Assembly: GCA_030045215.1 (NCBI GenBank) | Contig: JASIBJ010000625.1 | Location: forward strand, 1 to 8,370 | Direction: 5' to 3' | Origin: Streptosporangiaceae bacterium | GTDB taxonomy: Bacteria; Actinomycetota; Actinomycetes; Streptosporangiales; Streptosporangiaceae | Length of the DNA: 8,370 nucleotides | In this document: positions 1 through 5,885 of the stretch, in pieces | Position numbering within the stretch: the first letter of the stretch is position 1 | Layout of the letters: every line of letters starts with the position of its first letter | Made by a program: the position numbers and the translations under genes | Notes under the pieces: model-generated | Told to the model about the DNA's origin: nothing | Databases searched by the model: none | What the model saw: the letters and a program-made list of their open reading frames with translations, nothing else

Positions 1-482
1 CAGGCCAGCCAGCCGGCCCAGAACTGCCGGACTTCATCCGGCTCGGCGACGGTGACGGGCAGGAAATCTGGCTCGATGAGGACGAGGGCGCCGCCCGGCC
101 GCGCGCTCGCTACCAGGTTCGCCGCGGCCACCGCCGGGTCGGCGAGATGATGCAGCACCGCGCGGCAGGTCACCAGGTCAAAGTTGGCTGGCTGCACCGG
201 TCCGGCCGTGATGTCAGCCAGCCTCAGTTCGAGTGCCGGCACGCGCGCGTCGGCCAGCGACAGGTCGAGATCAACCGCCACGGCCCGACCCGGCGGCCCG
301 ACCTGCGCGGCCAGCCAGGCCGACATGGAGCCGTTGCCGCAGCCCGCCTCGAGAGTTCGCGCTCCCGGCTCGACGCCAGCTCGCTCAAGGTGCCGGCGGT
401 GCATCGGGTCGAGTAGCCGCGACATGAGCGCCAGCCGCTCGCGTTCGCCTTCCTGGTGATGATCCAGGACGTACTCCGACAC
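1..482 (-). CDS. SAM-dependent class I methyltransferase, C-terminus cut off by window edge
   Basis: Probable transfer of a methyl group from S-adenosylmethionine to an unidentified small molecule or lipid; cytosolic. The reverse strand reads open for 160 codons from a GTG at 482 to the left edge without a stop, so the end of the protein is missing. Seen: motif I LEAGCGNGS at residues 44-52, the acidic end of the next strand at D71 (VAVDLD), a motif III-like LADIT around D90, and motif IV FDLV at 101-104 followed by CRAVLHHL, which is typical of Methyltransf_11/25-type enzymes. GGAGG lies 3 nt before the GTG, which is close but is the only Shine-Dalgarno here; the next in-frame ATG is codon 20, without an RBS. 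The gene starts 29 bp after the stop of the membrane-protein gene upstream and is probably co-transcribed with it. The fold is sure; the substrate is unknown. Confidence 0.88.
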   Translation of the reverse strand, partial: MSEYVLDHHQEGERERLALMSRLLDPMHRRHLERAGVEPGARTLEAGCGNGSMSAWLAAQVGPPGRAVAVDLDLSLADARVPALELRLADITAGPVQPANFDLVTCRAVLHHLADPAVAAANLVASARPGGALVLIEPDFLPVTVAEPDEVRQFWAGWLA

Positions 483-511
483 GATCCTCCAGCCAGCAGG
501 GGTGCCGCGAG

Positions 512-919
512 TTAGACCGGCTCGCGCCAGAGCTTGATGGTGCCGATGATGAGCACGACCAGCGCGGGCAGGAAGAACACCGCATATTGCAGGCCGGACT
601 GGCCGATCGCGCCGATCGTGCCGGCGAGGAGCACCGCTATCCCGGCGACGCCGGCCAGCCTGGCGATGCGCGCGGGAGCCCACGCCGCAGCCGCGGCCAG
701 CAGCACCGGCGCGATGGCGAGCAACAGCGGGTCCCACGTCGCGGGAACTGGATCCGACGAGCGCGTAAGTGAGGAGATGGCGAGGAGCTGAGCCGCGCCC
801 GCTAGGAGCAGGGCACCTCGCCGCCACGGCCAACTCGGGACCGTCGAACGCTTTGCTACCCGTGGAGAAATGATCAGAGGGGACGTGCTCTCACTGGGCA
901 CAGTAGCTTGCGTCGTCAT
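512..919 (-). CDS. small four-helix membrane protein of unknown function
   Basis: I do not recognise a family. The 135-residue product has a hydrophilic Ser/Thr/Pro-rich N-terminus of about 33 residues and then four hydrophobic segments: around GALLLAGAAQLLAISSL, DPLLLAIAPVLLAAAAAW, LAGVAGIAVLLAGTIGAIG and YAVFFLPALVVLIIGTIKLW. Loops between them are short and no catalytic or metal motif is visible. It ends in KLWREPV. I chose the ATG at 919 because AGGAG sits 5 nt before it. The same frame is open upstream to a GTG at 973, adding 18 residues (SREAWSASYPRRYPGVA after the start); that GTG falls only about 3 nt past the expected transcription start of the promoter at 983-1011, so a near-leaderless longer form cannot be excluded. 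The methyltransferase gene follows after 29 bp, so the two are probably one transcript. Confidence 0.7.
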   Translation of the reverse strand: MTTQATVPSESTSPLIISPRVAKRSTVPSWPWRRGALLLAGAAQLLAISSLTRSSDPVPATWDPLLLAIAPVLLAAAAAWAPARIARLAGVAGIAVLLAGTIGAIGQSGLQYAVFFLPALVVLIIGTIKLWREPV

Positions 920-924
920 CGCGA

Positions 925-929
925 CTCCT
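925..929 (-). promoter_or_regulatory. Shine-Dalgarno AGGAG of the membrane-protein gene
   Basis: AGGAG on the minus strand ends 5 nt before the ATG at 919. It decides in favour of this start over the GTG 18 codons upstream. Confidence 0.65.
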
Positions 930-982
930 GGATACCTGCGCGGATATGACGCCGACCAGGCTTCCCGGCTCACCTATTTGTG

Positions 983-1011
983 ATCTTAGACTTCGACCGT
1001 CCGGCTGCCAA
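983..1011 (-). promoter_or_regulatory. sigma-70-type promoter for the membrane protein and methyltransferase
   Basis: The minus strand reads TTGGCA, a 17-nt spacer, then TAAGAT. TTGGCA matches the -35 consensus TTGACA at five of six positions and TAAGAT fits the actinobacterial TANNNT -10, at ideal spacing. The expected transcription start is near 976, giving a leader of about 57 nt to the ATG at 919. It is placed correctly to drive both minus-strand genes at the left of the window. Assigned by inspection only. Confidence 0.6.
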
Positions 1012-1209
1012 TAGGGGCCCGGCTAGGTGCCGCTTCTGGTGCAGCGGTGGCCTTCATGCGCCGCTATTCCCTCGTATCAGGTGAATTTCTACAATCAGCA
1101 GCAACCCGGTCGATCATGGCCGGGCAAGCCCGACAGCGATGGCGACTTGGCCCGAGCATGCCGGCCGTTAGCTCGTTGCTGACAGCGCGGACGGCGAGGC
1201 TACTCGCGG
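1012..1209. other. intergenic region downstream of the response regulator
   Basis: Between the promoter of the membrane-protein gene and the stop of the response regulator there is no convincing gene. The middle (about 1061-1100) is clearly richer in A and T than its surroundings. Two short dyads might end the minus-strand regulator transcript: GCCGGG/CCCGAC with a CAAG loop at 1119-1134, and CGAGC/GCTCG with a 13-nt loop at about 1153-1175. Neither has a T-run after it. A plus-strand frame at 1047-1253 is open but has no family signature and overlaps the regulator end. Confidence 0.5.
1067..1095 (+). promoter_or_regulatory. possible plus-strand promoter, antisense to the regulator 3' end
   Basis: TTCCCT, a 17-nt spacer and TACAAT on the plus strand. 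The -10 is near-perfect and rare in DNA this GC-rich; the -35 is weak. Transcription starting near 1102 would run into the end of the response-regulator gene in antisense direction. No convincing gene lies downstream, only a 45-codon frame from ATG 1116 to 1253. Confidence 0.3.
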
Positions 1210-1917
1210 TCAGCGGCGGTCTGTCAGCGACGACCCCGCCGAGCCCGGTGTGACCAGGCCCGACTCGTAGGCGATCACGACTGCCTGCGTCCGGTCGCGC
1301 AGCCTGAGCTTGTGCAGAACCCGGCTGACGTGCGTCTTGACGGTCTCCTCGGTAACGACGAGCCGGCCGGCAATCTCCGGATTGGACAGCCCCTCGGCGA
1401 GCAGCCGGAGCACCTCGGTCTCGCGTGGCGTGAGGTCGGCGAGGACCGGAGCCGCCAGCGTCGCCCGCTGCGGCCGGAGCCGGGCGAACTCGCCAATGAG
1501 CCGGCGGGTGATGGCGGGCGCCAGCAGCGCCTCTCCGGACGCAACCACCCGGACCGCGTCGAAGAGCCGTTCGGCCGTGACGTCCTTGAGCAGGAAGCCA
1601 CTGGCTCCGGCGCGCAGCGCTTCGTAGACATACTCGTCGAGGTCAAAAGTGGTCAGGATAATGACCCGGGGGCACGGCTCGCCGCCCGCGCACAGCTGCC
1701 GAGTGGCCTCGATCCCGTTGGTGCCCGGCATCCGGACGTCCATCAGGACGACGTCGGGGCGCAGCTCACGGCACAGCCGCACCGCCTCCGCGCCGTCTGA
1801 GGCAGTGCCGAGCACCGTGAAGTCCGGCTGAGTATCGAGCAGCGCGGCGAATCCGGCGCGGACCACCTGATGGTCGTCCGCCACCACGACACTCACCGCC
1901 TCCCCTGGCTCGCTCAC
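1210..1917 (-). CDS. two-component response regulator, NarL/LuxR (FixJ) family
   Basis: DNA-binding output of the two-component pair with the adjacent kinase. The N-terminal receiver domain (about residues 8-125) shows the acidic pair D14-D15, the phosphoacceptor D60 in VVLMDVRMPG, the switch threonine T89 in ILTTFD, and K111 in GFLLKD. After a linker of about 35 residues, the C-terminal GerE/LuxR helix-turn-helix covers about 162-222: LTPRETEVLRLLAEGLSNPEIA followed by VTEETVKTHVSRVLHKL. At 235 residues it has normal length and all key residues, so it should be phosphorylated by the kinase and bind DNA as a dimer. The GTG start overlaps the kinase TGA (GTGA, 1914-1917), with GAGGAG 8 nt upstream inside the kinase coding sequence, indicating translational coupling. 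Target genes are not visible; autoregulation through the repeats upstream of the kinase is possible. Confidence 0.96.
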   Translation of the reverse strand: MSEPGEAVSVVVADDHQVVRAGFAALLDTQPDFTVLGTASDGAEAVRLCRELRPDVVLMDVRMPGTNGIEATRQLCAGGEPCPRVIILTTFDLDEYVYEALRAGASGFLLKDVTAERLFDAVRVVASGEALLAPAITRRLIGEFARLRPQRATLAAPVLADLTPRETEVLRLLAEGLSNPEIAGRLVVTEETVKTHVSRVLHKLRLRDRTQAVVIAYESGLVTPGSAGSSLTDRR

Positions 1918-3170
1918 GCTACGTACTCCTCGGGTTTGGCCGGCAGCGTCGCCTGCACGAGGAAGCCACCACCCGGAGCGGCGCCCGCGCTCAGCTCGCC
2001 GCCAACGGCCGCCGCCCGCTCGCGCATGCCAAGCAGGCCATGTCCCGATCCCGCCCGGTCCCCGACCGCCGGGAACGGGCCGGGTCCGTTGTCACGGACC
2101 CGCAGGTGCAGAGCCTCGTCGGTGAACTGGAGTTCCACGTCCACGGCCGCGCCCGGCGCGTGCCGCCTGGCGTTTGTGAGAGCCTCCTGCACGATGCGGT
2201 ACGCGGCGAGTTCGACGCCGGGGTCCAGGGCGGTGAGCCAGCCGGAGACGATCAGCCGGGCGCTGATTCCCGACGCGTCCCTGGCCTCGTCGAGCAGCTC
2301 GTTGAGCTGGGCCAGGCCGGGCTGCGGCTGGAGGTCCGCGCCGTCGGGCTCGTCGGTGTCTTCACGGAGCACCCCGAGCAGCCGTCGCATCTCGGTCAGC
2401 GCCGCCCTGGCCGTATCGCCGATCGCCAGCAGCCGCTGCGCCCCGGCGGCCGGCATGCCCGGCGTCGCCAGCCTGGCCGTCTCGGCCTGGACGGCGATCA
2501 TCGAGATATGGTGCGCGACGACGTCGTGCAGCTCGCGGGAAATGCGGGCCCGCTCGCCGCGGGCGGTGTGCTCGAGCAGGGTGTCGGCGATGGCCTCGCG
2601 GGCAGCGGAGTGCTGCCTGGCCAGGCTGCGGGACTGGCGGGCAGCTCCGGCACACGCCACCGCAGGGCCGAGCGAGGCCGCCACGATCGCCAGGACGACC
2701 TGCGCGGGGGCTGGCCACGGCGGCGAGGCCGCGGCCGGCTGCTGCACGGCGACGACCAGCCCGAGTATGAGGAACGGCACGGCGAGGACCGCGGCCAGCA
2801 ACTGCGGGCCGCGACGGCCGAGCCGGTACATCATGATCACCTGGGCCGCGAGGCCGGCCACCGTGAGGACGTGAAAGGCCGCGAGCGACAGCAGGTTGGC
2901 GGCGCAGATCGCGAGACCCGCGCCGACAGGCTGATCCCAGCCGAATCCGAGCGGGAGCGTAGCGACCAGGCTCGGCACGATCAGTATCACGGCGGCCAGC
3001 AGCCCACCTGCGTGCGCCAGGGTGCCGCCCGCGGTCAGCGCCGCCCAGACCGCCTGAGCCACCGCCAGGATGGCCAGGACCGCGGCGGCCGCGACCGGGG
3101 ACGGCGGGTAAGCGCCGACGCGCCGGGCGGTCGCGGCGCAGCCGTTCAGCCAGTCCGCTCGGGGTCGCAT
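1914..3170 (-). CDS. membrane sensor histidine kinase, HisKA_3 type (NarL-system partner)
   Basis: Senses an unknown signal at the membrane, autophosphorylates and passes the phosphate to the regulator encoded right after it. The 418-residue protein starts with about five hydrophobic segments (near 25-45, 53-74, 82-108, 124-143 and 156-176) joined by short loops, so there is no large extracellular sensor domain and the signal probably arises in or at the membrane. The dimerisation/phosphoacceptor domain follows with H215 in RISRELHDVVAHHISMIAVQ. The ATPase domain has the N-box QEALTNARRHA (N333), G1 motif RDNGPGP (D360) and G2 motif GHGLLGMRERA (376-386). No HAMP or PAS domain is seen. The ATG at 3170 is the first possible start, since an in-frame TGA lies one codon further up; GAGG is only 1 nt before it, too close for a usual RBS, so initiation may be leaderless or atypical. 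Confidence 0.95.
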   Translation of the reverse strand: MRPRADWLNGCAATARRVGAYPPSPVAAAAVLAILAVAQAVWAALTAGGTLAHAGGLLAAVILIVPSLVATLPLGFGWDQPVGAGLAICAANLLSLAAFHVLTVAGLAAQVIMMYRLGRRGPQLLAAVLAVPFLILGLVVAVQQPAAASPPWPAPAQVVLAIVAASLGPAVACAGAARQSRSLARQHSAAREAIADTLLEHTARGERARISRELHDVVAHHISMIAVQAETARLATPGMPAAGAQRLLAIGDTARAALTEMRRLLGVLREDTDEPDGADLQPQPGLAQLNELLDEARDASGISARLIVSGWLTALDPGVELAAYRIVQEALTNARRHAPGAAVDVELQFTDEALHLRVRDNGPGPFPAVGDRAGSGHGLLGMRERAAAVGGELSAGAAPGGGFLVQATLPAKPEEYVA

Positions 3171-3202
3171 ACCTCATTGTGACCGGGATGTGGCGCCGGG
3201 GC

Positions 3203-3236
3203 GTCCCCCGTGACATTCAGCTTGCGGTCCCCCGTG
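3203..3236. repeat. 10-bp direct repeat upstream of the kinase gene
   Basis: GTCCCCCGTG occurs at 3203-3212 and again at 3227-3236 on the plus strand, with a 24-bp period (CACGGGGGAC when read toward the kinase). The copies lie 33-66 bp upstream of the kinase ATG, where an activator or repressor site would be expected. A role as operator, perhaps for the adjacent response regulator, is an inference. Confidence 0.45.
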
Positions 3237-3333
3237 CGAGGGATGCTGGCGGTCCCTGGGCGAACCGAGGCCAGCGTGACTGGCTGCGCTGCGTCCGCAG
3301 GCAGATCACGGCGACGCTCGCTGCTGGCGCCCC

Positions 3334-3352
3334 GGCGCCGCCCAGCGGCGCC
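3334..3352. repeat. perfect 8-bp inverted repeat with 3-nt loop
   Basis: GGCGCCGC, loop CCA, GCGGCGCC. It lies between the divergent kinase and helicase genes, about 60 bp before the first possible helicase start. It has no T-run and is not at a gene end, so it is not a usual terminator; it may be an operator-like dyad, a leader hairpin or a chance product of GC-rich sequence. Confidence 0.4.
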
Positions 3353-3414
3353 CGGACGGGCTCGGAGTCGTAGCGTAAGAGCCGTGACAGCCGCGCTGAG
3401 TTCTGCTGACCGGT

Positions 3415-5031
3415 GTGCGCCAGTTCGCGCTGGTGATCGTGATCCCTGCATGCTTGTCCGAGCGAACCGTGATTGAGGAGCTCGCCCGCGATCGCCTCGG
3501 ATTCGCGCAGCTTCGTCCGGGCCAACTGCGCGCGGTCCAGGCGCTCGCCGGTGACCGTGACGTGCTTGCCGTGCTGCCCACCGGCGGCGGGAAATCGGCA
3601 ATCTATGAGCTGGCCGGGATGTTGCGGGCAGGACCGACGATCGTGGTGTCGCCTCTCATTGCGCTGCAGGATGATCAACTCGCGCACTTGCGCGCGAGCG
3701 GCCTGTCGGCGATCGTCCTCAACTCGCAGCAGTCGCCCGGCATGCACGCCGCGGCGCTGCTCGCCTCGTGCGACTCGAATACGTTCGTCTTCCTGGCCCC
3801 GGAGCAGCTGGCCATTCCGGAGACCCGGGAGACGCTCACGCGCGCACGACCGGGCCTCTTTGCCGTAGACGAAGCGCACCTGATCAGCCAGTGGGGTCAC
3901 GATTTCAGGCCCGACTACATGATGCTCGGCGCGCAGAGCGAGGCGGTAGGCGCGCCGGTCCGCCTGGCCCTGACAGCAACCGCCGCGCCGCCGGTACGCA
4001 CGGAAATCATCCGGCGGCTCGGCCTGCGTAATCCGGAGGTCGTGATCGGCGACTTCGACCGGCCGCACCTCCACCTGTCAGCCCAGCACGTTTTCACCGT
4101 CGCCGACAAGGAGCGCGAACTCGTCCGCGCCGCCGCGGGTCTGCAAGGTCCTGGGATTGTCTATGCCGCGACGCATGCCAGCGCGCAGCAGGCGCACGAC
4201 GCACTGGCGTCCGCAGGTCAGCAGGTGCGGCTCTATCACGCCGGCCTCGGCGGCCGGGAGCGGCACGACGCGATGACGGCGTTCCTGGACGGGTCGGCCC
4301 GCATCATGACCGCCACGGTCGCGTTCGGAATGGGGATCGACAAGGCCGACGTCCGGTGGCTTGTGCACTATGACCCGCCGCCCTCGCTCGACTCGTACTA
4401 CCAGGAGATCGGACGGGCCGGCCGGGACGGCGCGCCATCGCAGGTGCGACTGCTCTACCGGTATGAGGACTTCGACACGGCACGTCACCTGATCGAGCGG
4501 GGAATACCCGGCGGCACGGTGGCACGCGTAGCGGCTGCCTTGGCCGTCGGCGAGCCGATCGAGCACGGCAGGCGAGAGCAGACCGCTGCTCTGAGTCGGC
4601 TGGCCGACCTGGGCGCGGCAACCTGGCAGGTCGACGGTAACGTCAGCTGGTCGGGCCGGATGAGCGTCGAGGCGGCGCTCACGGCATCGGAGGCGGAAAC
4701 AGACCGCGAGCGGGAGATCGAACGCACGCGACTCACGATGATGCGGCGCTACGCGGATCACACCGGGTGCCGGCGTTCGTTCCTGCTCAGCTACTTCGGG
4801 CAGGACTACCCCGGCCCCTGCGGGAACTGCGACAACGACGCCACGCTCGCTGACTCATCGCGAGCGGACGTGCCGTTCGCCGTGGGCGCGCGCGTCGTGA
4901 GCGAGCGGTGGGGCAACGGCTCGGTGCAGCGCTACGACGGGGACCACGTGACGGTCCTGTTCGACGAGCATGGCTACCGCGAGCTTTATGTCCCCGCCGT
5001 ACTCGACCGCGGCCTTCTGCGGCCCGCCTAG
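3415..5031 (+). CDS. RecQ-like ATP-dependent DNA helicase with Tudor/SH3-like C-terminal domain
   Basis: Predicted 3'-5' DNA helicase of superfamily 2 acting in DNA repair or replication restart. Seen, in 538-residue numbering: motif 0 LRPGQ (33-37), Walker A PTGGGKS (55-61), DEAH box VDEAHLISQWGHDFRP (151-166), motif III LTATA (186-190), motif V ATVAFGMGIDK (300-310) and motif VI QEIGRAGRDG (330-339). A probable winged-helix segment (about 365-440) comes before a RecQ-type zinc region, C452-RRSFLLSYFG...C469-GN-C472; the fourth ligand expected at 475 is Asp. There is no HRDC domain. The tail (about 486-535, GARVVSERWGNGSV...VTVLFDEHGYRELYV) resembles the small beta-barrel domain found in some actinobacterial RecQ-like and UvrD-like helicases. 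The start is uncertain: the longest frame begins at GTG 3415, but the first 18 residues look unlike the family, and GTG 3469 with a weak GAGCG upstream would give a more usual N-terminus. Confidence 0.95.
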   Translation: MRQFALVIVIPACLSERTVIEELARDRLGFAQLRPGQLRAVQALAGDRDVLAVLPTGGGKSAIYELAGMLRAGPTIVVSPLIALQDDQLAHLRASGLSAIVLNSQQSPGMHAAALLASCDSNTFVFLAPEQLAIPETRETLTRARPGLFAVDEAHLISQWGHDFRPDYMMLGAQSEAVGAPVRLALTATAAPPVRTEIIRRLGLRNPEVVIGDFDRPHLHLSAQHVFTVADKERELVRAAAGLQGPGIVYAATHASAQQAHDALASAGQQVRLYHAGLGGRERHDAMTAFLDGSARIMTATVAFGMGIDKADVRWLVHYDPPPSLDSYYQEIGRAGRDGAPSQVRLLYRYEDFDTARHLIERGIPGGTVARVAAALAVGEPIEHGRREQTAALSRLADLGAATWQVDGNVSWSGRMSVEAALTASEAETDREREIERTRLTMMRRYADHTGCRRSFLLSYFGQDYPGPCGNCDNDATLADSSRADVPFAVGARVVSERWGNGSVQRYDGDHVTVLFDEHGYRELYVPAVLDRGLLRPA

Positions 5032-5042
5032 CGCGAGCTCCG

Positions 5043-5657
5043 TCACCCGCAGGCGAGCGCGCGTTCCATCTCATCGGCGAGGCGCGGATTGTGGTAGGCG
5101 CCCGGCGCCCGAAGCGCTTGGATTACCCGCCGCTGGGTCTCGGGGTCCTTGTCCTGGCTCATCTTGTCCTTGCAGTCGAAGCGCGTGATCGGCAGCCTGA
5201 TGCCGACCGTGCCTCTGGCCACCGGGGCTGCCCACTCGAGGTCGAGCAGCATCGGATGCTCGACGCGGCCCTCGAAATGCTGCACCAGCCGCGCCAGGGT
5301 GCGGAGGTTGGTCTTCTGGTCAAGGATCTCGGGAACCCCGTAGCAGTGGGCTGTGATGAAGTTCCAGGTCGGCGCGCGGGTCGCTCCGGGCGCGTACCAG
5401 CTTGGGGAGATGTACCCGTGCACGCCCTGGACGATGAGCATGATCTCGCGTTCTCCAAAGCCGTGGAGCTGGTCATCGGGCCGGCCCACGTGCGTGAACA
5501 CGGCCAGCCCGTCGCAGTCCTCGTCAAGCAACACGGGATAATGGGAGGCCACGAGCCCGTCGCCGTGGCAACTGACCAGGATGCCCCAAGGGTTCTCCCT
5601 GATCAGCTTCCGGACGACCTCGGGATCATCGACGAAGTGATGCGGGTTATGGCGCAC
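5043..5657 (-). CDS. PaiB-family FMN-binding protein (FMN_bind_2)
   Basis: Member of the family of Bacillus PaiB, named as a negative regulator of sporulation and protease genes; the fold is a flavin-binding split barrel, and the true biochemical role in actinobacteria is not settled. The 204-residue protein carries the family hallmarks in order: HNPHHF (3-8) at the N-terminus, P23-W-G with LVS, ASHYPVLLD (37-45), THVGRPDDQ (55-63), QGVHGYISPSWYAPG (77-91) and PTWNFITAHCYG (96-107). Length is normal for the family. The GTG start is supported by GAGGAG 6 nt upstream. The gene stands alone, convergent with the helicase (11-bp gap) and divergent from the hydrolase; the PaiA acetyltransferase partner known from Bacillus is not in this window. 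No helix-turn-helix is visible, so direct DNA binding is doubtful. Confidence 0.93.
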   Translation of the reverse strand: MRHNPHHFVDDPEVVRKLIRENPWGILVSCHGDGLVASHYPVLLDEDCDGLAVFTHVGRPDDQLHGFGEREIMLIVQGVHGYISPSWYAPGATRAPTWNFITAHCYGVPEILDQKTNLRTLARLVQHFEGRVEHPMLLDLEWAAPVARGTVGIRLPITRFDCKDKMSQDKDPETQRRVIQALRAPGAYHNPRLADEMERALACG

Positions 5658-5663
5658 GAGCGT

Positions 5664-5669
5664 CTCCTC
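5664..5669 (-). promoter_or_regulatory. Shine-Dalgarno GAGGAG of the PaiB-family gene
   Basis: GAGGAG on the minus strand, 6 nt before the GTG at 5657. It fixes the start of the PaiB-family gene, which is also where the family motif HNPHHF begins. Confidence 0.7.
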
Positions 5670-5885
5670 TGGATCGAAGACGCCCTTTCAGCGGTCCGGG
5701 GAGCCGAGCGTGGCGGAAGTCATCCGTTGCAGCGTCCCTCGCGCTCGCTGCCTAGGGTACCGCGGGACGGATGTTCCGGCCATCGCGATGTCCCTGGCTG
5801 CTGCGCGTGCACCCGCTCTAGCTGCGGCCAGGCTACCCCGGCTCCCGGTCAGGACCGCCGGCCGGCGATACGCAACGATGTGCGG
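5670..5885. other. divergent intergenic region between PaiB-family gene and hydrolase
   Basis: No gene is seen here. It must hold the promoters of both flanking genes, but none is convincing. On the plus strand TAGGGT at 5753-5758 is a good -10, but the nearest -35-like TTGCAG is 20 nt away. A perfect 10-bp palindrome CATCGCGATG lies at 5781-5790 and a perfect 12-bp palindrome CGCCGGCCGGCG at 5856-5867, the latter about 18 bp before the hydrolase ATG; both may be chance in such GC-rich DNA. Confidence 0.4.

Noticed and set aside
1047..1253. Plus-strand 68-codon frame between the membrane-protein gene and the regulator.
   Set aside because: There is no RBS and no family resemblance, and it overlaps the regulator end. 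Only the promoter-like element inside it is kept as a low-confidence note.
2040..3182. Plus-strand 380-codon open frame opposite the histidine kinase.
   Set aside because: It is low in complexity and rich in Arg, Gly and Asp with no motif, whereas the minus strand encodes all the kinase boxes.
3217..4074. Minus-strand 285-codon open frame opposite the helicase N-terminal half.
   Set aside because: The plus strand carries helicase motifs in the right order and spacing; the antisense reading has none.
5727..5758. TTGCAG-20 nt-TAGGGT as a promoter of the hydrolase gene.
   Set aside because: The -10 is good but a 20-nt spacer is outside the usual range, so it is mentioned only in the intergenic entry.
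4908..5885. A long plus-strand open frame running into the alpha/beta hydrolase, which would make a 607-residue fusion.
   Set aside because: The upstream part overlaps the helicase end and lies antisense to the PaiB-family gene, which has clear family motifs and a good RBS. The upstream reading shows no domain and is an open frame caused by high GC.
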